This document shows positions 8,554 through 15,745 of a stretch of DNA of 64,000 bases, piece by piece. Each line of letters starts with the position of its first letter. Positions within the stretch are counted from its first letter, which is position 1. A model generated the notes under the pieces. The model ran no database searches, was not told the DNA's origin, and worked only from the letters and a program-made list of their open reading frames with translations. Origin of the DNA: an uncultured Bacteroidia bacterium. Its GTDB lineage: Bacteria; Bacteroidota; Bacteroidia; Bacteroidales; UBA932. Made by a program: the position numbers and the translations under genes. The stretch lies in assembly GCA_902785065.1 (NCBI GenBank), contig CACZXH010000007.1:124001-188000 (forward strand), written 5' to 3'.

Positions 8554-10296
8554 ATGAGTCAGTATATCGTATCGGCACGCAAATACCGGCCGGACTCCTT
8601 CGAAACGTTGCTCGGCCAGGACAACATCGCCCGGACCCTGTCGAACTCCATCAAGCGGGGGCAGCTTGCCCACGCCTATCTCTTCTGCGGCCCGCGCGGG
8701 GTGGGGAAGACCACCACGGCGCGTATCTTCGCGAAGATGATCAACTGCGCCCATCCCGGGCCGGACATGGAGCCTTGCGGGGAGTGCGAATCCTGCGTCT
8801 CCTTCCAGGAAGGCCGGTCCTACTGCATCCATGAGCTGGACGCTGCATCCAACAACGGCGTGGACGATATCAAGGCCCTGATCGAGCAGGTCCAGGTCCC
8901 GCCGCAGGTGGGCAAGTACAGCGTCTATATCATCGACGAGGTCCACATGCTGTCCCAGTCGGCCTTCAACGCCTTCCTGAAGACGCTGGAAGAGCCGCCG
9001 GCACACGCCATCTTCGTCCTCGCGACCACGGAAAAGCACAAGATCCTGCCCACGATCCTGTCCCGCTGCCAGACCTACGACTTCAACCGCATCAGCATCC
9101 CCGACATGGTCCGGAACCTCCGCGGCATCGCAGCCAAGGAGGGTATCTCCATCGACGATGAATCCCTGCATGTAATCGCCCAGAAGGCCGATGGCGCCAT
9201 GCGCGACGCCCTGACGATCTTCGACCAGACAGTCGCTTTCTGCGGGACGGACATCAAGTACGAGGATGTGGTCCGGAACCTGAATGTCCTCGATTACGAC
9301 TACAGTTTCGGGATGGTGGAGAACTTCCTGTCGGGAAGCTATGCCGCCGCCCTTTCCTCCTTTGACGAAATCCTGTCCAAGGGCTTCAACGCCTTGCATT
9401 TCGTGGCGGCCCTGAGCTCGCACCTGCGGGACCTCGTGGTCGCACGCACGGCCGGGCTGGACGCCCTGTTGGAATTGCCGGACTCCCTGAAGCAGCGCTA
9501 CCGCGAGCAGGCGGCCCGCTGCCCGCTGCAGTTCCTGTACGACGCCCTTGGCGTCACCACGGCCTGCGAGGCCGGCTACAAGGCGGCGGTGAATCCCCGC
9601 CTGCACATTGAGTTCGCCCTGATGAAACTCAGTTTCCTCACGGGCCGCACGGACGTGTCCACCGCGCCGCGCCCGGTCGCCGTGCCGCAGGCCGCCGTTG
9701 CTCCCGCGGATAAGACGGCCGTGGCGCCGAAACCGGAACCGGCCCCTGTCATTTCGAGCGGAGGCGAAGCTGGAGTCGAGAAATCTCCATCCCCCGCGCC
9801 GGCCGCCCCCGTGCGGCAGCGCCGCGCACCCAAGACCGGATCGGCCCTGTCCATGAACGCCATCCTCCAGGAAAAGGAGGAAAAGCCGGCGGAAGAGGCC
9901 CCTGCTGCGGCGGAGGCCGCCCTGCCGGAGGATGACGTCATCCGCGCCCGTTGGAAGGACCTCGTTCCGCGGTATGAATCCCAGCCGCGCCTGGCGAGCG
10001 CCCTTGCGAAGGCGCAACTCCGTATTACAGAGGAGAATGGCGTTAAGTCCGTGTTCTTCACGGTGTCCAACGCCGCGCAGAAAAAGTGGATCGAAGACAA
10101 GATCCTTCGGGATATGGAAAATGCCTTCCGCGAGATCCTGAACTGCCGGAAGGTCAATCTCCACGTGGACGACATACCCGAGGAGGAGCCCGGCGAGAAG
10201 AAACCCTACATGCCCGAGGAGAAAGCGAAGGACCTGATGGACAAGCACCCCGAAGTAAGAGCGTTTGTGGCCGACCTCGGCCTGGATACCAAATAG
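8554..10296 (+). CDS. dnaX: DNA polymerase III subunit gamma/tau
   Basis: Clamp-loader ATPase of 580 residues. It has Walker A GPRGVGKTTT near residue 48, the zinc-binding cysteine cluster (C-x8-C-x2-C-x2-C form, about 67-82), Walker B/DEVH with the SRC sensor motif near residues 169-171, and a collar domain to about residue 370. The following Pro/Ala-rich linker contains, at about residues 399-412, an in-frame copy of a dispersed palindromic repeat (read VISSGGEAGVEKSP). A conserved C-terminal tau-like domain follows. No slippery A/T run for a gamma frameshift was noticed. The start is fixed by the very close promoter. Confidence 0.94.
   Translation: MSQYIVSARKYRPDSFETLLGQDNIARTLSNSIKRGQLAHAYLFCGPRGVGKTTTARIFAKMINCAHPGPDMEPCGECESCVSFQEGRSYCIHELDAASNNGVDDIKALIEQVQVPPQVGKYSVYIIDEVHMLSQSAFNAFLKTLEEPPAHAIFVLATTEKHKILPTILSRCQTYDFNRISIPDMVRNLRGIAAKEGISIDDESLHVIAQKADGAMRDALTIFDQTVAFCGTDIKYEDVVRNLNVLDYDYSFGMVENFLSGSYAAALSSFDEILSKGFNALHFVAALSSHLRDLVVARTAGLDALLELPDSLKQRYREQAARCPLQFLYDALGVTTACEAGYKAAVNPRLHIEFALMKLSFLTGRTDVSTAPRPVAVPQAAVAPADKTAVAPKPEPAPVISSGGEAGVEKSPSPAPAAPVRQRRAPKTGSALSMNAILQEKEEKPAEEAPAAAEAALPEDDVIRARWKDLVPRYESQPRLASALAKAQLRITEENGVKSVFFTVSNAAQKKWIEDKILRDMENAFREILNCRKVNLHVDDIPEEEPGEKKPYMPEEKAKDLMDKHPEVRAFVADLGLDTK
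9748..9787 (+). repeat. dispersed palindromic repeat inside dnaX
   Basis: Begins GTCATTTCGAGCGGAG and ends GGAGTCGAGAAATCTC. It has the same ends as the copies in the M16 gene and xseA, here in sense orientation. It falls in the low-complexity linker of tau, where an insert should be tolerated. Confidence 0.75.
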
Positions 10297-10305
10297 CCCC
10301 CTACC

Positions 10306-11139
10306 ATGAAGTTACGCGCAGAGAACTTAGTGAAGAAATATGGCGTCCGGACCGTCGTCAAGGGCGTCTCGATGGAAGTGAGCCAGGGCGAGATCGTCGG
10401 CTTCCTGGGGCCGAACGGCGCCGGCAAGACCACGAGTTTCTACATGATCACCGGCCAGATCGTCCCGAACGAGGGCCGCATCTTCATCGACGACGACGAA
10501 CTGACCGGCCTGCCGATGTACAAGCGCTCCCAGAAGGGCGTCGGCTACCTGCCGCAGGAAGCCTCCGTCTTCCGCAAGATGTCGGTCGAAGACAACATCA
10601 TGTCCGTCATGGAGATGACCAAGATGACCCGCGAAGAGCGGGAGGCCCGTCTGGAGCAGCTCATCGACGAGTTCAACCTCTCCAAGGTCCGCAAGTCCCT
10701 GGGCATCCAGCTCTCCGGCGGCGAGCGCCGGCGCTGCGAGATCGCCCGTGCCCTCGCCGTGGACCCGAAGTTCATCCTCCTGGACGAGCCCTTCGCCGGT
10801 GTCGACCCGATTGCCGTGGAAGATATCCAGTATATTATCGCGAAGCTGAAATACCGCAACATCGGCGTGATTATCACGGACCACAACGTGGGCGAGACCC
10901 TCGCCATCACGGACCGCGCCTACCTCCTGTACGAAGGCACGATCCTCCAGGAAGGCACCCCGGAAGAACTGGCCGCCGACGAGGACGTCCGCACGAAATA
11001 CCTCGGCTCCGGCTTCCGGCTCAAGCGTTCCGTCTCCGTGGAGCGTGCCCGCAAGGAAGCGATGGCCGAAGCCGCCGCCCGCGCCGCCGCCGAGGCCCCA
11101 GCCGGGGAATCTCTCGCGGAAGAAGCCTCCTCCGACTAG
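10306..11139 (+). CDS. lptB: LPS export ABC transporter ATP-binding protein
   Basis: Cytoplasmic ATPase of the LptB2FGC complex that extracts LPS from the inner membrane. Walker A is GPNGAGKTT (about residues 38-46), the signature is LSGGERRR, Walker B is [12 protein letters not shown], and the H-loop is TDHNV. At 277 residues it exceeds the common ~240 because of an Ala/Glu-rich C-terminal tail (last ~35 residues). The gene lies 9 bases after dnaX, so it may share that transcript. The lptF/G partners are elsewhere. Confidence 0.93.
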   Translation: MKLRAENLVKKYGVRTVVKGVSMEVSQGEIVGFLGPNGAGKTTSFYMITGQIVPNEGRIFIDDDELTGLPMYKRSQKGVGYLPQEASVFRKMSVEDNIMSVMEMTKMTREEREARLEQLIDEFNLSKVRKSLGIQLSGGERRRCEIARALAVDPKFILLDEPFAGVDPIAVEDIQYIIAKLKYRNIGVIITDHNVGETLAITDRAYLLYEGTILQEGTPEELAADEDVRTKYLGSGFRLKRSVSVERARKEAMAEAAARAAAEAPAGESLAEEASSD

Positions 11140-11140
11140 T

Positions 11141-11157
11141 TTGGCACACCGCTTGCA
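11141..11157 (+). promoter_or_regulatory. sigma-54 (-24/-12) promoter
   Basis: TTGGCACACCGCTTGCA matches the RpoN consensus TGGCAC-N5-TTGCW, with GG and GC 12 bases apart. It starts two bases after the lptB stop codon and fires towards a hairpin terminator about 60 bases on. Predicted transcription start is near 11168. No matching enhancer site was identified by eye. Confidence 0.6.
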
Positions 11158-11167
11158 ATATACTAAG

Positions 11168-11241
11168 CCGGTTAGTTTAAAGTTGGTTTAGTTAATAAGG
11201 TACGATAAAGGCGAGTCGCAAGACCCGCCTCTATCGTTTTT
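11168..11241 (+). ncRNA. candidate sigma-54-dependent small RNA
   Basis: A predicted ~74-nt transcript bounded by a -24/-12 promoter and a strong intrinsic terminator. It has no ATG. The 5' half from 11170 to 11202 contains no C at all and should be unstructured, as expected of a base-pairing seed region; the 3' half is the terminator hairpin. The next gene (ispH) lies on the opposite strand, so the transcript cannot be a leader of a plus-strand gene. Both ends and the function are inference from sequence. Confidence 0.5.
11202..11241 (+). terminator. intrinsic terminator after lptB / small RNA
   Basis: Outer stem ACGATA/TATCGT and inner stems GGCG/CGCC and GTC/GAC around a GCAA tetraloop, followed by five T. 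The T run is on the plus strand only, so it mainly serves rightward transcription. Confidence 0.8.
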
Positions 11242-11253
11242 CTGTGTTGGGGC

Positions 11254-12120
11254 CTATAGCGCCCTTACCGCCTCCGCGACGGCCTCGAGGAGCCATTTCG
11301 GCGTAGATGTGGCTCCGCAGACACCCACGCGGTCGCCGTCGAGGAGCCAGGCGGGGTCGATGTCGGCCGGGGCGCCGATGCGGTAGGACCGGGGATTCAC
11401 GCTGCGGCACAGGTCGAAGAGGACGCGGCCGTTGGAGCTGGATTCGCCTGCGACGAAAAGGATCAGGTCGTGGGCGCGGGCGAAGGCCGCCAGATGCTCG
11501 TGCCGGTTCGCCACCTGCGCGCAGATGGTATCATGGACCGTCACGTGGGATCCGAGGGAGCGTACACGGTCGCAGATTTCGGCGTATTCTGCCGGACTTT
11601 TGGTGGTCTGGGAGAAGATTTCGACGGGCTGGGAGAAGTCGATACCGGGGAGCGCCGCTTCCAGCATGGCGCGGTTCTCCACGACGATGGCGTCGCCGTC
11701 CACCTGGCCCAGCAGGCCCAGGACCTCGGCGTGGCCGATTTTCCCGAAAATGAGCAGGGTCCCGTGCAGGCCGTCCGCATGCAGGCGGGCGTACGCTTCC
11801 CGGATATGGTCCTGGAGCTTGAGCACCACGGGACAGGTGCAGTCGATGACCGTGAGGCCGCGGCCACGGGCGGCAGCGTAGGTGGAGGGCGGCTCGCCGT
11901 GGGCCCGGATCAGGACGGTTTCGCCTTCCGGGACGTCCGGAATGGACGCAACCGTCCGGAGCCCTTCCGCCCCGAGGCGGTCGAGCTCGGCTTCGTTGTG
12001 GACGATGGCGCCGAGGGAGTAGAGGTGGTCGCTCTCCTGCAGGAAACGCTCCGCTTGGGAAATGGCGCGGATGACGCCGCCGCAGAAACCGGACCGGCTG
12101 TCGGTTTCGACCGTCACCAT
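11254..12120 (-). CDS. ispH: 4-hydroxy-3-methylbut-2-enyl diphosphate reductase
   Basis: Last enzyme of the MEP isoprenoid pathway, a [4Fe-4S] protein that yields IPP and DMAPP. The 288-residue reading starts MVTVETDSRSGFCGGV. The three cluster cysteines lie in SGFCGG (C13), CTCPVV and DTICAQVANR, and the substrate-binding GATSTP motif is near the C-terminus. An upstream in-frame ATG would add 18 Pro/Arg-rich residues unlike the family, so the later start was taken. It overlaps the end of cmk by 7 bases, indicating translation from one mRNA with cmk. Confidence 0.93.
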   Translation of the reverse strand: MVTVETDSRSGFCGGVIRAISQAERFLQESDHLYSLGAIVHNEAELDRLGAEGLRTVASIPDVPEGETVLIRAHGEPPSTYAAARGRGLTVIDCTCPVVLKLQDHIREAYARLHADGLHGTLLIFGKIGHAEVLGLLGQVDGDAIVVENRAMLEAALPGIDFSQPVEIFSQTTKSPAEYAEICDRVRSLGSHVTVHDTICAQVANRHEHLAAFARAHDLILFVAGESSSNGRVLFDLCRSVNPRSYRIGAPADIDPAWLLDGDRVGVCGATSTPKWLLEAVAEAVRAL

Positions 12121-12827
12121 GACAGGGCCGGGGCCTCGAGGATGCCGAACTTGCCCTGGATGACGCCCAGGCACCAGACGAGCTCCTCGTGCAGGGTCAT
12201 GTGGGTGTTGTCCATCACATAGTCCTCCGGCTGGCGGAGGGGGGAGGTTTCCCGGTGGGAGTCGATGTAGTCGCGCTCCGCGAGGTTCTTGACAATATCC
12301 TCGAAGACGGGCGTATCGCCCTTTTCCACCATCTCGTCGTAGCGGCGCTGCGCACGGACCTCGGCGTCGGCCACCATGAAGACCTTGAGTTCCGCGTTCG
12401 GGAACACGGTGGTGCCGATGTCGCGGCCGTCCATGATCACGCGGCCGCCTTCGGAAAAGGCCCGGAGCCGCTTGTCCACGTAGTTCCGGACGAACGGGAC
12501 GGCCGATACGGGACTCACGTGCGAGGAGACCGCGAGGGTGCGGATTTCCGTCTCGATGCAGCGTTCGCCGAGGTACAGGCAGGTCTTGCCGTCATCGTTG
12601 CGGAAATGCAGGTCGAGGTCCTCGATGACGGTCTTCAGGGCGGTTTCGTCAATGGTTCCGTCCTCCGCGATCATCCCGTTCTCCATGGAGAACAGGGTGA
12701 CGCCGCGGTACATCGCGCCGCTATCCAGGTACAGGAATCCGAATTCCTTCGCGACCATTTTCGCGAAGGTGCTCTTGCCGGTGGCCGAGAAGCCGTCAAC
12801 GGCGATGATGATGTCAGGAACGTTCAT
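12114..12827 (-). CDS. cmk: (d)CMP kinase
   Basis: Phosphorylates CMP and dCMP for nucleotide synthesis. The 237-residue protein has the P-loop as GFSATGKST (about residues 12-20), the LYLDSGAMYRG motif and VIMDGRDIGTTVFP, all typical of the Cmk family. It is the first gene of a two-gene operon with ispH. A TAnnTTTG box lies 22 nt upstream, divergent from the promoter of the NtrC-like regulator. Confidence 0.94.
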   Translation of the reverse strand: MNVPDIIIAVDGFSATGKSTFAKMVAKEFGFLYLDSGAMYRGVTLFSMENGMIAEDGTIDETALKTVIEDLDLHFRNDDGKTCLYLGERCIETEIRTLAVSSHVSPVSAVPFVRNYVDKRLRAFSEGGRVIMDGRDIGTTVFPNAELKVFMVADAEVRAQRRYDEMVEKGDTPVFEDIVKNLAERDYIDSHRETSPLRQPEDYVMDNTHMTLHEELVWCLGVIQGKFGILEAPALSW

Positions 12828-12849
12828 AATCTTTCAAGGATCAGTCTTA

Positions 12850-12857
12850 CAAATGTA
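12850..12857 (-). promoter_or_regulatory. -7 box for cmk-ispH
   Basis: TACATTTG on the minus strand, 22 nt before the cmk ATG. Confidence 0.55.
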
Positions 12858-12870
12858 GTAAAAAAGTCCG

Positions 12871-12878
12871 TATATTTG
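12871..12878 (+). promoter_or_regulatory. -7 box for the NtrC-like response regulator
   Basis: TATATTTG, 18 nt before the regulator ATG; divergent from the cmk box 13 bases away. Confidence 0.62.
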
Positions 12879-12896
12879 CATAAATGTTTCGAGAGT

Positions 12897-14045
12897 ATGA
12901 AGATTCTGATTGTTGACGACGAACGCTCCATCCGCAACTCCCTCAAGGAGATCCTGGAGATGGAAGATTACCAGGTGGACACGGCCGAAAACGGTGCAGA
13001 CGCCTGTGAAATGGCGGAAAAGGAGAAGTACGACGCCATCTTCTGCGATATCAAGATGCCCGGCATGGACGGGACCGAAGTCCTGCAGAAGCTCATTGCC
13101 GACGGTGTCGAGACCCCTGTCGTCATGATCTCCGGCCACGCCGACATCGACACGGCCGTCGACTGCATCAAGAAGGGCGCCTTCGACTTCATCGGCAAGC
13201 CCCTGGACCTGAACCGCATCCTCATCACCATCAAGAACGCGACCGACAAGGCGAACCTCGTCACCCAGACCAAGATCCTCAAGAAGAAGGTCTATGGGCA
13301 GGAGATGGTGGGCCAGTCCGAGGGCATGCGGCACATCCGCGACATGATCGACAAGGTTGCCCCCACCGACGCCAGCGTCCTCATCACCGGCCCCAACGGC
13401 TCCGGCAAGGAACTCGTGGCCCGCAGCCTGCACCAGCTTTCGCAGCGGTCCATGATGCCGTACGTGGAGGTGAACTGCGCGGCCATTCCCTCGGAACTCA
13501 TCGAAAGCGAACTCTTCGGCCACGAGAAAGGCTCCTTCACCTCCGCCATCAAGCAGCACAAGGGCAAGTTCGAACAGGCCGACGGCGGCACCCTTTTCCT
13601 GGACGAGATCGGCGATATGTCCCTCGCCGCGCAGGCGAAGGTCCTCCGCGTCCTGCAGGAGCGCAAGATCTCCCGCGTGGGCTCCGACAAGGACATTACC
13701 GTGAACGTCCGCGTGGTCTCCGCCACGAACAAGAACCTCGCCGAGGAAATCAAGAAAGGCACCTTCCGCGAGGACCTCTATCACCGCCTTAGCGTCATCG
13801 TTATCAAGGTCCCCACCCTGGACGAACGCAAGGATGACATCCCCCTGCTGATCAACCACTTCCTGGACCAGATCTGCTCCGAAACCGCGATGCCCCGCAA
13901 GGAATTCTCGCAGGAAGCCGTGGACCTGCTCGTCCAGAAATCCTGGACCGGCAACATCCGGGAGCTGCGCAATGTCGTCGAGCGCCTCCTCATCCTCGGC
14001 TCCAACCCCGTGAGCGTGAAGGATATCGAGGATTACGTGATCTAG
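12897..14045 (+). CDS. sigma-54-dependent response regulator (NtrC family, no HTH)
   Basis: A 382-residue response regulator. The receiver domain (about 1-120) has the acidic pair D7-D8, phosphoacceptor D51 and the lysine in GKPLD. An AAA+ sigma-54 activation domain follows (about 140-380), with Walker A GPNGSGKE and Walker B GGTLFLDEIG. The sigma-54 contact loop reads GSFTSA instead of GAFTGA. The protein stops right after the AAA+ lid with no Fis-type HTH, so it should not bind specific enhancers by itself. The start follows the -7 box and gives a standard receiver N-terminus. The likely cognate kinase is the NtrY-like gene 1.7 kb downstream. Confidence 0.9.
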   Translation: MKILIVDDERSIRNSLKEILEMEDYQVDTAENGADACEMAEKEKYDAIFCDIKMPGMDGTEVLQKLIADGVETPVVMISGHADIDTAVDCIKKGAFDFIGKPLDLNRILITIKNATDKANLVTQTKILKKKVYGQEMVGQSEGMRHIRDMIDKVAPTDASVLITGPNGSGKELVARSLHQLSQRSMMPYVEVNCAAIPSELIESELFGHEKGSFTSAIKQHKGKFEQADGGTLFLDEIGDMSLAAQAKVLRVLQERKISRVGSDKDITVNVRVVSATNKNLAEEIKKGTFREDLYHRLSVIVIKVPTLDERKDDIPLLINHFLDQICSETAMPRKEFSQEAVDLLVQKSWTGNIRELRNVVERLLILGSNPVSVKDIEDYVI

Positions 14046-14108
14046 ATTCCCGGTCAAGCCGGGAATGACGCACCAGCCGGGAATGACGCACGATCCGGGA
14101 ATGGCGTC
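14045..14108 (-). repeat. cluster of three GTCATTCCCGG palindromic units
   Basis: Read on the minus strand: three tandem partial units of GTCATTCCCGG type (the first degenerate, GCCATTCCCGG), separated by short GTGC-containing spacers. The last is completed to a hairpin by GACCGGGAATC. It overlaps the last base of the regulator gene and lies just before the terminator. A similar single unit lies between pnp and rpsO. Confidence 0.7.
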
Positions 14109-14114
14109 TACAAA

Positions 14115-14142
14115 AAAACCGGCCCCTTTCGGGGCCGGTTTT
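14115..14142. terminator. bidirectional intrinsic terminator
   Basis: AAAACCGGCCCC and GGGGCCGGTTTT around a TTTC loop. It has A and T runs on both sides and serves the convergent regulator and efp genes. Confidence 0.88.
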
Positions 14143-14161
14143 CTGTTTCTCCGGGGAAACC

Positions 14162-14731
14162 TTACTTCACGCGCTGGCCGTAGGAACGGTCGGTGGTGTT
14201 GACGGTGATGACTTCGCCGGTCTCGATGAAGAGGGGAACCATGATCTTGGCGCCGGTCTCCAGGGTGACTTCCTTCAGGGCGGAAGTGGAGGCGGTGTTG
14301 CCCTTCACGGCAGGCTCGCTGTAGGTGACTTCGAGGGTCACGTAGGTCGGGAGCTCGCAGGTGAGGCAGCGCTCCTCGGGATCGGTGAGGAACATCATTT
14401 CCACGCGCTGGCCTTCCTTCATCAGGTCGGCGTTCTCCACGACGTCGTGGGGGAGGGTGATCTGCTCGTAGGTCTCTTCGTGCATGAAGTTGAAGGCCTC
14501 GCCGTCATCGTACAGATACTGGTAAGGACGGCGTTCGACGGTGATGGTGTCGAGCTTGACACCGGCGGTGAAGGTGTTTTCGAGGATACGGCCGTTTTCG
14601 AGGTTGCGGAGCTTCGTCTTCACGAAGGCGGGACCCTTGCCGGGTTTCACGTGCTGGAAATACACCACGACGCAGGGTTTGCCGTTGAACATGATGTACA
14701 TTCCGTTCTTGAGGTCAGCTGTTGTTGCCAT
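14162..14731 (-). CDS. efp: elongation factor P
   Basis: Relieves ribosome stalling at proline stretches. The 189-residue protein has the usual three domains: KOW-like N-terminal domain, then two OB folds. The ribosome-facing loop is PGKGPAF with K32 at the tip. No EpmA/EpmB genes are in view, so the modification state cannot be judged. It lies between the response regulator and kinase genes but on the other strand, with its own promoter. Confidence 0.96.
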   Translation of the reverse strand: MATTADLKNGMYIMFNGKPCVVVYFQHVKPGKGPAFVKTKLRNLENGRILENTFTAGVKLDTITVERRPYQYLYDDGEAFNFMHEETYEQITLPHDVVENADLMKEGQRVEMMFLTDPEERCLTCELPTYVTLEVTYSEPAVKGNTASTSALKEVTLETGAKIMVPLFIETGEVITVNTTDRSYGQRVK

Positions 14732-14769
14732 AAAACTATGAATTAATCGTTATTTCGCGGTTCAGCACG

Positions 14770-14777
14770 CAAAAATA
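14770..14777 (-). promoter_or_regulatory. -7 box for efp
   Basis: TATTTTTG on the minus strand, 38 nt before the efp ATG, in a T-rich intergenic gap. Confidence 0.55.
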
Positions 14778-14806
14778 GCGATTTGCCTGATTTTATGCAA
14801 ATTTAG

Positions 14807-15220
14807 TTAATATACCGCCGTCTGGCGGTCGATCTTGAACTGCTGGATCTGGTAGGTGCCGTCGGCCTTGGAGGAGACGAAGATGGTGACGACGAAGACT
14901 TCGCCGCCCGCGTTCAGCTGGCCCAGGGCGTATTTCATGTTGGAGCGGGAGGCCTTGTGCGAAATGTCGAAGGAGCGTGGGGTGTAGGCGTCGAAGAAGG
15001 TCTTGACGATCTGGCGGGCCTGGGTCTTGGAGCAGTTGCGGGTGGAGGAGATGATGGAGACTTCCAGGTTGTCGGCAAACCAGGCGGAGAGGCTGGCGGC
15101 ATCCCCCTGGGAAATGTATTTGCCGATGGGGACAAAGACGTCATAACCTTTGTCCTGGGCGGAGAGCCCCGTAACGGTAAGCAGCAGGAGCGCTGCAAGC
15201 GTTGTAAACAGCCGTTTCAT
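14807..15220 (-). CDS. DUF4783 family secreted protein
   Basis: A 137-residue protein with a signal peptide (MKRLFTTLAALLLLTVTGLSAQ) and a compact NTF2-like domain of the DUF4783 type, a family found almost only in Bacteroidota. The mature part includes the stretch SIISSTRNCSKTQARQIVK and a C-terminal QIQQFKIDRQTAVY. Function unknown. Longer readings extend across the divergent rlmH start and lose the signal peptide, so the internal ATG was chosen. Confidence 0.8.
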   Translation of the reverse strand: MKRLFTTLAALLLLTVTGLSAQDKGYDVFVPIGKYISQGDAASLSAWFADNLEVSIISSTRNCSKTQARQIVKTFFDAYTPRSFDISHKASRSNMKYALGQLNAGGEVFVVTIFVSSKADGTYQIQQFKIDRQTAVY

Positions 15221-15256
15221 CGGTGCATATTGCTTGCAAATACCGAGCCGAAAGCG

Positions 15257-15264
15257 TATCTTTG
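15257..15264 (+). promoter_or_regulatory. -7 box for rlmH-kinase operon
   Basis: TATCTTTG with 7 nt to the rlmH ATG, which predicts a leaderless or nearly leaderless mRNA. Confidence 0.58.
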
Positions 15265-15271
15265 CGAAAGA

Positions 15272-15745
15272 ATGGACGTCAAACTCGTGACAGTCGGCCG
15301 GACCGACGTGCAGTGGGTGAAAGACGGCCTGGATCTCTATGTGTCCAGGCTGAAGCACTACGTGCCCTTCTCGGTCGTCGAGATCCCCCAGTTGAAGAAC
15401 GTGTCGGCCTTCACGCAGGAGCAGATCAAGGAGAAAGAAGGGGAGCTGATTCTCAAGCAGGTCGCTCCCGGCGACGCCGTCGTCCTGCTGGACGAGCGCG
15501 GCAAGGAGTACCGGTCCGTCGAATGGGCGGAATGGATCCGGCAGCGGCTCGCCCGGGGCGGGAAGTCGCTGGTCTTCGTCATCGGCGGTGCCTACGGCTT
15601 TTCCCGCAAGGTCTATGACCGGGCCGAAGGCCTCGTGTCCCTGTCCCGGATGACGTTCTCCCACCAGATGGTGAGAACGATTTTTGCAGAGCAGCTGTAC
15701 CGGGCTTTCACCATTATCAAGGGGGAGCCCTATCATCATGAGTAA
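15272..15745 (+). CDS. rlmH: 23S rRNA (pseudouridine-1915-N3)-methyltransferase
   Basis: SPOUT-type methyltransferase that modifies position 1915 of 23S rRNA in the decoding region of assembled ribosomes. Length 157 residues, normal for the family. The knot region contains VFVIGGAYGFS, and the C-terminus has SLSRMTFSHQMVR and LYRAFTIIKGEPYHHE, both diagnostic. The gene overlaps the start of the downstream kinase by 8 bases. Confidence 0.95.
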   Translation: MDVKLVTVGRTDVQWVKDGLDLYVSRLKHYVPFSVVEIPQLKNVSAFTQEQIKEKEGELILKQVAPGDAVVLLDERGKEYRSVEWAEWIRQRLARGGKSLVFVIGGAYGFSRKVYDRAEGLVSLSRMTFSHQMVRTIFAEQLYRAFTIIKGEPYHHE

